Shown here one piece after another: positions 8,001 through 13,535 of a stretch of 29,793 nt of DNA (position 1 is its first letter; every line of letters starts with the position of its first letter). This DNA comes from Methanoregula sp. (GTDB lineage: Archaea > Halobacteriota > Methanomicrobia > Methanomicrobiales > Methanospirillaceae), in the NCBI GenBank assembly GCA_030653335.1, contig JAURZP010000146.1:1-29793 (forward strand). Reading direction: 5' to 3'. Both the position numbers and the translations under genes were made by a program. The notes under the pieces are model-generated. The model was given only the letters and a program-made list of their open reading frames with translations, did not search any database and was not told the DNA's origin.

Positions 8001-9359
8001 ATCCCCGTCAACAATCCGACCTTCGTGGACCGGATCAGATGGATTGGTCAGGTTCACAATCTCAAGAGCGCTGCTGTTGTAACTTGCAATGTATGCGTAA
8101 TTTTTAGCAATGGTGACTTTGTACGGGTTGGCAAGGAGGGCGCCGTCCGTACCATTAACAATGCTGCCGAAATGCCGGGGATTGAGAGAAGAGGACTTCA
8201 GCTTCACTTCAGCACCTTCTGTAAAGTTAGTTCCTGCAAGGTTCGTTATCGTGACGATGCCGGTATTATGGCCTGTCGATGGTGTGATAGCAGTGACCGC
8301 TGGATCGGTTTTCCAGGAGACATTAAAGACCCAGAAATCCTGCGAGGTCCATTCGGTATTATTGAAGGTGGCATTGTAGTCCATCCACATCTTAAGCTTA
8401 TACTGGCCTTTAGGGCGGGTAGTCGAGTTACCCCAGCTGTTCTGTATGATCCAGTAGTGGTTGGCAGTACTAACATCAGTTTTATTGTACCCCATAAGGA
8501 TCATGGCGTGACCACTCCCCTCCTCGGCTGAATCGTTGAAAAAAGACTGGTTATACTGGTCCATGTCCCAGATTTTATTATCATCTTGATTATTCCAGAA
8601 GTCCTTGAATTGATCCCAGGCTGTTTTGTTGGGCAGCTGCATTGTATAGAAAAGAACCTTGCCATCGGTCAGTGCAAGGGTGATGTTTTCCACAGCGGCA
8701 GTCTGGTTCGAGGGGGGGTTTGCCAGTACCCGTTGTGCCACGATCCGGCTGAGCCCTGCATTAGGTGTGTTTGTCATGAGATTTTTGGGAAGCGTTGTCT
8801 GGGCATCCTTGCCAGAGGCTACATCACTATCCTTGTACGAGGCATTGAAGTTGCTCCAGGGCACCACAAACGGTCCCCCCAAATACGACTGGTTCACACC
8901 GGTTGTGTAGATCTCGGCAAACGTGGAGGCAAATCCCCCGGTGCATGCCCAGTCATGGGGTTTTGTCATGATGATGTTCCCATCCATATAATTCGAGTTG
9001 AAGAACTGGATCGATAATGGTGTGGATGTTCCAGTGAATTTATAAAGAGACTGGGCGAGAGAGCCGGTGCCTGCCCACACCCAGCAGTTTCCGCATTCGC
9101 CCTGACTCCAGTCAGCATACGAGGTCTTGGGAAACTCATTGGCAAGTGAGAGCGGCGCATCTGCTATTACGGATTCTGCATCATAGACCGATGCGTTATC
9201 ATAGATGAGGTGTTCTTCATTCATATCCTCAATGGAGAGGTCCATACGCCCTTGTGATGAATCGGCTGATACATACGGTATGACACAGAGAAGGATCTCC
9301 ATGCACACACATAAAAAGAGAATTTTATGTACCAAGTACCGGTAATTCATCATATCCAT
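5016..9359 (-). CDS. Giant surface protein: papain-like protease, LVIVD propeller, PKD, PGF-pre-PGF
   Basis: 1447 residues, exported and membrane-anchored. A signal peptide (hydrophobic ~12-31) leads to a C1A papain-like peptidase domain (~70-345) with all key residues: oxyanion Gln in QGECGNCWVW, nucleophile Cys92, His284 (GSGHAMILMGY) and Asn307 (QNSWG). Residues ~353-394 and 738-787 read as the two halves of one IPT/TIG-like beta-sandwich (TAITPSTGHNTGIVTITNL ... ATGVTVVSPNKITGTFDL). Seven ~49-residue LVIVD-type propeller repeats (~395-737, each with YAYVAS...ALEIVDIS) sit between them. PKD domains follow at ~791-871 (WSWVFGD) and ~876-960 (YKWNFGD), then a Thr/Asn-rich beta region. After that come a glycine-rich linker (~1197-1213), a PGF-pre-PGF-type domain (FNVPASWLADKGF ... 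LPTSI) and a C-terminal transmembrane helix (~1410-1434) with an RRWWIRR stop-transfer. Many N-x-S/T sites suggest N-glycosylation. The start ATG is the farthest upstream in a promoter-bearing gap. Substrate unknown. Confidence 0.93.
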   Translation of the reverse strand: MDMMNYRYLVHKILFLCVCMEILLCVIPYVSADSSQGRMDLSIEDMNEEHLIYDNASVYDAESVIADAPLSLANEFPKTSYADWSQGECGNCWVWAGTGSLAQSLYKFTGTSTPLSIQFFNSNYMDGNIIMTKPHDWACTGGFASTFAEIYTTGVNQSYLGGPFVVPWSNFNASYKDSDVASGKDAQTTLPKNLMTNTPNAGLSRIVAQRVLANPPSNQTAAVENITLALTDGKVLFYTMQLPNKTAWDQFKDFWNNQDDNKIWDMDQYNQSFFNDSAEEGSGHAMILMGYNKTDVSTANHYWIIQNSWGNSTTRPKGQYKLKMWMDYNATFNNTEWTSQDFWVFNVSWKTDPAVTAITPSTGHNTGIVTITNLAGTNFTEGAEVKLKSSSLNPRHFGSIVNGTDGALLANPYKVTIAKNYAYIASYNSSALEIVNLTNPSDPVHEGRIVDGDGGASLKGAISVAVSGNYAYVASYLDNALEIVDISTPSAPVHKGKISHVDGGPLLKNPRSVDVVGNYAYVASYGSNALEIIDISDPAAPAHKGSIVNGFGGALLDNPVSVDVVENYPYAYVASSGSNALEIVNLTDHSAPEHMASLTNGAGGALLKAPKSVTVLGYYAYIASYSSNALEIIDISNKSVPVHKASVAKTTGGSYLNGPVDVAISADATYAYVTSLGGSNLDIVDITDPSTPVYKTSISDGTGGALLKWPSSVALSSSLAYVTSRGNDALEVVALDAIPATGVTVVSPNKITGTFDLTGSATGTWDVVVTNINGRFKVLNSGFTTIVSPPVDFKANKTSFDAPPSSVQFTDTSGNNPTSWSWVFGDLIAGNTSTLQNPVHTYTSKGEFNVTLTASNAYGSNTTTKTSYISIGRSPIPFFSYTPAQVEINTTVSFDASGSTDPDGTITSYKWNFGDNNITSIGTNSITHIFNQSQVYNVTLTITDNDAFTNSTMQQLQVIAKIESSNTNINGSIITTSATGKQMIEVNQTNTNGTVTLPSANTVVINNPGNGWSQMKYVSNTNFVNESNGNINLSSISKVVMTTEPLITALNASTVGTVTSTVTLPLNQLPTGVTITQSITEGANVSVRNAFQLSATDNNLNVGAVAYTVQFQNTALINANLTGAGDPVRLNLSVLHSWVVANGPATDKIKIMRIADDGARSMLTTRYLGSSADTLTDFFECDSPNGLSTFGVVAVSSTGGGGSGGGGGSGGDSDSGSAAPGLASISTIVVNVGGNSAITKVAVTGTGVNNIIVTALPHSVLPGSIPPPATTVYQYIVVTPARYTTISSVTLNFNVPASWLADKGFTRNDIALMLWDTTAKTWSSLPTSIISESQGTITYQAIAPHMSEFAVAYQKGAAAQASVTVIQTSIPLITPTTFMTQNISIRPTSPAQTQTIAPASSTPPSIGTPLTTMVIAVVGIIIIVVGAFLLRRWWIRRQNPALFRDYD
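7149..8177 (-). repeat. Seven tandem LVIVD-type coding repeats (~147 bp each)
   Basis: Within the surface-protein gene, a unit of about 49 codons occurs seven times. Each unit has the pattern H-K-G-S-I-x-N-G-x-G-G-A-L-L, then SVDVVGNYAYVASYGSNALE and IVDISDPSAP. The units differ enough in DNA (synonymous and conservative changes) that the array looks old rather than freshly amplified. The sixth unit is the most divergent (LNGPVDVAISADATYAYVT). Seven blades would close a beta-propeller (inference from LVIVD-family folds). Confidence 0.85.
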
Positions 9360-9375
9360 AACATAAAATTAATGA

Positions 9376-9391
9376 CAGGTATATTCACCTG
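9376..9391. promoter_or_regulatory. Inverted repeat at predicted start of surface-protein transcript
   Basis: CAGGT-atattc-ACCTG is a perfect 5-bp inverted repeat with a 6-base spacer. It lies between the TATA-like box and the ATG of the surface-protein gene, about where transcription should begin. It could be an operator; five-base arms can also occur by chance. Confidence 0.3.
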
Positions 9392-9410
9392 ATGTGACAA
9401 AGTTGTTTTG

Positions 9411-9420
9411 ATTATATGTT
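9411..9420 (-). promoter_or_regulatory. TATA-like box for the surface-protein gene
   Basis: On the minus strand AACATATAAT is centred about 56 bases before the ATG at 9359. It predicts a 5' leader of roughly 30 bases. Confidence 0.45.
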
Positions 9421-9439
9421 TCTGTAAAAGGGTTTATTT

Positions 9440-9447
9440 AAAAAAAA
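9440..9447 (-). terminator. T8 terminator of the translation/replication cluster
   Basis: Eight A residues on the + strand (T8 on the minus strand) lie about 75 bases after the PAC2-family stop codon, before the next promoter. This fits T-tract termination of the long minus-strand operon. Confidence 0.45.
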
Positions 9448-9520
9448 GATCCTGATTCCGGAAGAGTGAGATGAGACTTTATCTGTTTTTTCCGGAACGT
9501 GTCCGGATGGTTAATGACCA

Positions 9521-10276
9521 TCACCCGATATAACTCAGCTCTTCGTCTTTCATCTTCTCGCCTGCAACAAGACCTTCGATGACTTTTTCCATCTCTGAAG
9601 CCCTGTCATTGAGTTTTGTAGGATCAACCGGCACATTGATCAGTTTTGAGAGTATCCCCAAAACATTAGCCGCACTCATCGGGTCAACAAGGTACCCGCT
9701 CGTTTCTCCCATCAGGCAGACTGCATCAATGCCGCGCTGTGCAGAGAGTCCCAGCATAAGACCGGCAGCCCCGATGATCCCGCCACCGGGTTCATCGCGG
9801 TTAAATGTAACGCCGGCCTCTTCCAGGTCCTGGCGCAGCTCCGCACGGTTCACCGCACCCAACACCCGGGGCTCATTCACCAGATGCCCGACACCAAAAC
9901 CGCCAAGCGTGTAGATGCGTTTTACCTTGAGCTCTTCAGCAATCTCGCAATACTGGTCGGCAAGAATATAGTGCCCTTCATTCGAAGTGCTCTGGTGATC
10001 GCCTACAAGAAAGACGATGTCGCGAGCCTCTGACTGGTACAGAAAAAGCTCGTTTCTCGCGAGACGGGCAAGACCGGTTTCATCGAGAAGCACCTGCGGG
10101 GGAAAATAGATCGAGTGAATCTCTCCGATCTTCTCGGCCTTGAGCATGTGGATCATGTACTCGGCTACTAACTTTCCCACCTGTCCGATGCCAGGCAGAC
10201 CTTCGATAAGGATCGGATCTACCGGGTGCTTTTGCTTGAAACTCTCAAGGTAGCTGACCGTGATATCTTCAATCAT
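9521..10276 (-). CDS. PAC2-family protein (proteasome-assembly-chaperone-like)
   Basis: 251 residues, matching the archaeal PAC2/TIGR00162 family. It has the N-terminal PILIEGLPGIGQVGKLVAEYMIHML (family signature LxGxPGxGxVG), then EIHSIYFPPQVLLDETGL, the central IVFLVGDHQSTSNEGHYILA, and LGGFGVGHLV with the conserved late GGGIIGAAGLMLGLSAQRG and CLMGETSGYLVDP segments. Eukaryotic relatives (PAC2) and archaeal Pba proteins help assemble 20S proteasomes, but not every archaeal paralogue has been shown to do so. Its ATG overlaps the nop10 stop (ATGA), so it is the last gene of the coupled cluster. A role in proteasome assembly is inferred. Confidence 0.88.
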   Translation of the reverse strand: MIEDITVSYLESFKQKHPVDPILIEGLPGIGQVGKLVAEYMIHMLKAEKIGEIHSIYFPPQVLLDETGLARLARNELFLYQSEARDIVFLVGDHQSTSNEGHYILADQYCEIAEELKVKRIYTLGGFGVGHLVNEPRVLGAVNRAELRQDLEEAGVTFNRDEPGGGIIGAAGLMLGLSAQRGIDAVCLMGETSGYLVDPMSAANVLGILSKLINVPVDPTKLNDRASEMEKVIEGLVAGEKMKDEELSYIG

Positions 10277-10425
10277 GCTTTACACAGTCTCCGGTACTTG
10301 CCGTATTTGTCTTCAGGTGAATAACGGGCCGGGTGGGCCACAACGGTTGGCTTGCCACAGGCAGGACAGGTTAAAGAAAGGGTATAGATCTGGTCCGCCG
10401 GGCAGCGCCGGATCCGGCCACTCAT
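10273..10425 (-). CDS. nop10: H/ACA RNP protein Nop10
   Basis: 50-residue Nop10, a core protein of the H/ACA ribonucleoprotein that pseudouridylates rRNA together with Cbf5, Gar1 and L7Ae. The sequence has SGRIRRCP, YTLSLTCPACGKPT, and the diagnostic VAHPARYSPEDKYGKYRR tail that docks on Cbf5. Three Cys are visible (8, 20, 23). The usual second Cys of the zinc ribbon (CPxC before YTL) is replaced in CPADQIYTL, so zinc binding may be weakened, as seen in some other archaeal Nop10. The start overlaps the aIF2-alpha stop and the end overlaps the PAC2 start (both ATGA-type), which fixes both boundaries and shows tight coupling. The gene is short enough to be missed by automatic callers. Confidence 0.93.
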   Translation of the reverse strand: MSGRIRRCPADQIYTLSLTCPACGKPTVVAHPARYSPEDKYGKYRRLCKA

Positions 10426-11222
10426 TGACTCTTCCCGGACTTTGGTTTCTTGATGAGCTTGCCTTCGCCTTCGGATTTCTCGACAACTGCAATCGCCGCA
10501 TTGGCTGCCTTCTCGATCGCTTTTTCCGCCTTCTTGTAGTCCGGAGCAGTCACCTTGATCCGGTAGAGCGGTGCACCAAGATACAAAAGTTCAATGGAAA
10601 CGCCGGCAATCTTTGGCTCGGCGCTTTTTAACGCCTTCTTGATCACCGAGATGCCGTCAGGAGCAGAACAAGTGAGATGCAGGTGACCTGTCACTTCGAC
10701 ACTTGGGACTTTGACATTCTCCTGTGCTACGCGCAGGAGTGCATCGGAGACTTTCTTTGAAAAACCCAGTTTCTTAACAGTTGTCTCAGGGTCGATGACA
10801 AGATCTTCAAAGACCGGATAGAATGCACCGTATTTATTGAAGATCTCATCTTCGATCTTCTTTGCATCTTCGCCGGACTGCTCTGCGGCAAACCCGAGCC
10901 ACTTCTGCGCTTTGGACTCGTTCTTCCACTCCCGGATCTTCACGCGCCGCTGGTGTTCATTCACGTCTTTTAAGGAGAGATCAATGTGACCCCGGCTCCG
11001 GTCAACATTGAGCACCTTGCAGACAATCTTCTGACCCTCGCGGACATGGTCCCGGATATGCTTGATCCAGCCGGTTGCAATTTCAGATATGGGGATGAGC
11101 CCCGGCCGGCCACCATACTCATCCAGCGATACGAACGCGACAAAATCCTTGACATTTACTACTGTGCAAACGACAAGTTCTGATTCCTGTGGCCACTCTC
11201 TGTCCTGCATGGGTGGTATCAC
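10422..11222 (-). CDS. eif2a: Translation initiation factor aIF2 subunit alpha
   Basis: 266 residues, normal for archaeal aIF2-alpha, which with beta and gamma delivers initiator tRNA to the small ribosomal subunit. The N-terminal S1-type OB fold (~10-85) is recognised by VVCTVVNVKDFVAFVSLDEY, GLIPISEIATGWIKHIRDHV and CKVLNVDRSRGHIDLSLKDV. A helical domain (~86-170, including KAQKWLGFAAEQSGEDAKKI) and the C-terminal alpha/beta domain that binds aIF2-gamma (EVTGHLHLTCSAPDGISVIK, VTAPDYKKAEKAI) follow. It starts with MIPPMQDREWPQESELV. The ATG overlaps the S27e stop and the TGA overlaps the nop10 start. The position next to S27e and nop10 is conserved across archaea (established knowledge). Confidence 0.97.
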   Translation of the reverse strand: MIPPMQDREWPQESELVVCTVVNVKDFVAFVSLDEYGGRPGLIPISEIATGWIKHIRDHVREGQKIVCKVLNVDRSRGHIDLSLKDVNEHQRRVKIREWKNESKAQKWLGFAAEQSGEDAKKIEDEIFNKYGAFYPVFEDLVIDPETTVKKLGFSKKVSDALLRVAQENVKVPSVEVTGHLHLTCSAPDGISVIKKALKSAEPKIAGVSIELLYLGAPLYRIKVTAPDYKKAEKAIEKAANAAIAVVEKSEGEGKLIKKPKSGKSQ

Positions 11223-11407
11223 TTGAGCTCTGAGACGATCTCAGCCTTGATGCTTGCCTTGCCCCCGGCAGGGGTTGCAAGATCATGTCCGCAGACTACA
11301 CACTTGACAACAGTACTTGCCTTTTCAAAGACCGTCTGCTCGTTCTCACAGTCAGGACACTTTACCTTATAGAATTTACTCCGGTTCTCCCGAATTACGC
11401 TTACCAT
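11219..11407 (-). CDS. rps27e: 30S ribosomal protein S27e
   Basis: 62-residue zinc-ribbon protein of the archaeal/eukaryotic small ribosomal subunit. Its four cysteines form two CxxC knuckles (C17-P-D-C20 and C36-V-V-C39). The core YKVKCPDCENEQTVFEKAST and VVKCVVCGHDLATPAGGKA is diagnostic. The C-terminal AEIVSELK is slightly longer than in some archaea. It lies 6 bases after the L44e stop, and its own TGA overlaps the aIF2-alpha ATG. Confidence 0.97.
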   Translation of the reverse strand: MVSVIRENRSKFYKVKCPDCENEQTVFEKASTVVKCVVCGHDLATPAGGKASIKAEIVSELK

Positions 11408-11413
11408 TATCGC

Positions 11414-11692
11414 TCACTCCGTCAGTTCAAACTTTGCGACACGGTAACCCTTGCGCAGGTGCGCCTTTTTGCAGGTGACACAGCGGTACCGGACGTTGAT
11501 CTTCTTCGTCGGCTTGTCGCCGCCGGGCACCTTTGAGAATTTACCCATGTTGCCTACTTTACCCCTGCGTGCCTTCTGGCGGTCTATCCAGTGGAGGCCT
11601 GTTGTTTTGCCTTTCTTTACCTTCTCAACCTCATGAATCTGGTGAGTCCGGCAGAAAGGGCAATAGGTGTTGAATTTCGCTGGCATTTTCAT
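11414..11692 (-). CDS. rpl44e: 50S ribosomal protein L44e
   Basis: 92-residue large-subunit protein near the E site. The start MKMPAKFNTYCPFCRTHQ is chosen because archaeal L44e begins this way and GGTGA lies 7 bases upstream. The open frame to 11728 adds 12 residues unlike the family. Zinc-ligand pairs are CPFC (11, 14) and CVTC near the C-terminus. Basic segments KGKTTGLHWIDRQKARRGK and GGDKPTKKINVRYRC are family-typical. It lies 38 bases after the GINS stop and 6 before S27e. Confidence 0.95.
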   Translation of the reverse strand: MKMPAKFNTYCPFCRTHQIHEVEKVKKGKTTGLHWIDRQKARRGKVGNMGKFSKVPGGDKPTKKINVRYRCVTCKKAHLRKGYRVAKFELTE

Positions 11693-11730
11693 AAAATTTT
11701 CACCGATAATTTGGATATCGAATACCAATA

Positions 11731-12393
11731 TTATTTACAAAGATTGATATTTAAGACTATGTTGCGTTCACTTAAGACCGCAGCATTCCGCTCAGGAAGC
11801 GTCACTATATCTCCTTTTGAAAGAGTATAAATCCTCCCATCCACTCCCATGAACGAGTCCATGTCTTCAAGTGCGCGGACAAGAACACAGGGATGAGTGT
11901 GTGGAAGGTGGGCCTTGTGCTGCGCAGGAATTAAAACCGCCGGAATGCCTGCATCGTCAGATACGATTTCAGGTTCGCCGCTTTCATCCCCATCCGTTTC
12001 TGCAGTTGCCGGGATCGGCGGGAGATTATTAAGAAGAATGCCCTGGCACTGCTCTATCGCAGCAGTGATCTGGTCAAACATCTCCCGCTCGGCAGGTATG
12101 AGGCGTTTTACTTCATCCCGATCGTAATAATTGCCCTCAGCGTGCATGATGGTGAGGGCAAGGATCTTGCGGGATCGTATGGCAAAAAGATCATTTAGAG
12201 TCTCTTTGATTGCCAGCGTCTCTTCGATCAGGGCCCTTGCTTCATCGGACAGGGGATCGGCGAGTGCGTACACCTTTGTCGTGAGCGATGAGAGCTCTTC
12301 ATGTCCGCGCTCAAAAATATCCGGGGCAGTTGCTGTCAGCCTTCCCGTCTCCCGCTCGGATAGCAGGATACTGCGCAGATCGTCAAGTTTCAT
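11731..12393 (-). CDS. Archaeal GINS subunit (Gins51-like)
   Basis: 220-residue DNA replication factor. GINS bridges the MCM helicase and Cdc45/GAN (RecJ-like) in the CMG complex and contacts primase. The helical A-domain (~1-110, starting MKLDDLRSILLSERETGRLT, with IKETLNDLFAIRSRKILALT) is followed by an acidic linker (~130-150, AETDGDESGEPEIVSDD). A small C-terminal B-domain (CVLVRALEDMDSFMGVDGRI, YTLSKGDIVTLPERNAAVL) completes it. A-then-B order is that of Gins51/Sld5-Psf1-like subunits. Context supports the call, since archaeal gins genes often sit directly next to priS or PCNA. It starts 8 bases after the priS stop. Confidence 0.9.
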   Translation of the reverse strand: MKLDDLRSILLSERETGRLTATAPDIFERGHEELSSLTTKVYALADPLSDEARALIEETLAIKETLNDLFAIRSRKILALTIMHAEGNYYDRDEVKRLIPAEREMFDQITAAIEQCQGILLNNLPPIPATAETDGDESGEPEIVSDDAGIPAVLIPAQHKAHLPHTHPCVLVRALEDMDSFMGVDGRIYTLSKGDIVTLPERNAAVLSERNIVLNINLCK

Positions 12394-12401
12394 CGTTTTC
12401 C

Positions 12402-13535
12402 TCAGGCAATCTCTGCCAAACCCCGACAGCAGAGAAATACTGCTACAGCTTCTGGTACAGTATTCATGCCTTTTTGGAGCTCATAAGTACTTCCGAGCAT
12501 CGGCATCTTAAGCGCCATGCGACAATCAACTTTCACATCCCGCGTGCCAAAGACCACAGCATCCGTGAGCGGGTCGAAATCATGCAGCTCGCGGAGTTCG
12601 AGCGGCTGTACCCGCATACCGCTCCCGCCATGCAGCGATGTGGGCAGGCGGATTAACCGTTTTGTATCCGTAGTAACGGGCTCATCGGCAAGCGCTGCAC
12701 GGGCAAGCAGGCGTTTTTTAAATTCGCCTTCCTGCTGGGCAACGACTACGGAAAGGACACGGCTGGTTTTTAGAATACCGGGCGAGGGATTTCTGGCTAT
12801 TTCGGCAAGGATCTCTTCCCGGTTTTTCAAAAATGTGATGGCTGAATCTTTTCCAATGCCTTCCATTTCGGTGAGATGGTTCATGGCTTCTTGTTCGGGC
12901 AGTGTGCCTATCCATAGGAGGTATCCGGTCAGTGCCTCGCGGTAACGGTTCGGCCAGCCGGGGTTCTGTGTTTTTTTCCCTGTCAGCATGGCCGCAGGAT
13001 CGATCCCAATCGCACAGACATAATCGATCAGCTCGCGTCGCTCGGCACTCCCCCAGCCTCGGAACGCAAGATCCCGGACATGAACATGGTAACCCCGTCC
13101 TCCGGAAAAGACCAGCTCAAGGGTCTTTGGATCCATCCCAAACTCATCGAGCAGAATGGCGATGAGCTTTTCAGTCTCTTCTTTTACCCGTGCGAGCATC
13201 TGGTCATAGGGGCCGCGAACGATATGGTCCGCATCGAGATCGAAGATCAGGTCCGCCCCGCACCAACCCTTCTCGACCATCGTGCCGGCATCCGGTCTCT
13301 CGTAATATGCAGTCGAGTAATAGGTGTGCTGCGGCACGAGGTTTTTGAGGTACTCAAAGAGTTCGTCTCTTCCCGAGAACCCCACGTGCCGCCGCATGCG
13401 CATCTCGGATGCCCCGGGATTGAAGAGCACAAAGCCCCATTCGCGCTGCTCAAGGGCCGGGGGTGCTACTAGCACAGCCTTTTTGTAATAATCCGTAAAC
13501 CGCTGCCGGATAAATGCAGTTGTTGCCGGGTTCAT
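12402..13535 (-). CDS. priS: DNA primase small (catalytic) subunit PriS
   Basis: 377 residues, typical of archaeal/eukaryotic-type primase catalytic subunit, which makes RNA (and in archaea also DNA) primers with PriL. The catalytic metal pair is in ADLIFDLDADH (D99 and D101). The conserved substrate motif SGGRGYHVHV (144-153) and the late RLPTSLHGGSGMRV nucleotide-binding segment are intact. Family-typical EWGFVLFNP and the HVGF region precede them. PriL is not in the window. The ATG overlaps the elp3 stop by an ATGA-type junction, tying primase translation to elp3 and, downstream, to GINS and the ribosomal genes. Confidence 0.96.
   Translation of the reverse strand: MNPATTAFIRQRFTDYYKKAVLVAPPALEQREWGFVLFNPGASEMRMRRHVGFSGRDELFEYLKNLVPQHTYYSTAYYERPDAGTMVEKGWCGADLIFDLDADHIVRGPYDQMLARVKEETEKLIAILLDEFGMDPKTLELVFSGGRGYHVHVRDLAFRGWGSAERRELIDYVCAIGIDPAAMLTGKKTQNPGWPNRYREALTGYLLWIGTLPEQEAMNHLTEMEGIGKDSAITFLKNREEILAEIARNPSPGILKTSRVLSVVVAQQEGEFKKRLLARAALADEPVTTDTKRLIRLPTSLHGGSGMRVQPLELRELHDFDPLTDAVVFGTRDVKVDCRMALKMPMLGSTYELQKGMNTVPEAVAVFLCCRGLAEIA

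Noticed and set aside
7149..8177. Tandem repeats considered as a CRISPR or satellite array
   Set aside because: The units are 147 bases, diverged, in frame and code for propeller blades. There are no short identical repeats with unique spacers.
5599..8531. Several long + strand open frames opposite the giant surface protein
   Set aside because: They mirror the repetitive, Thr/Val-rich codons of the minus-strand gene, have no ribosome sites and no family character. The minus frame has complete domains.
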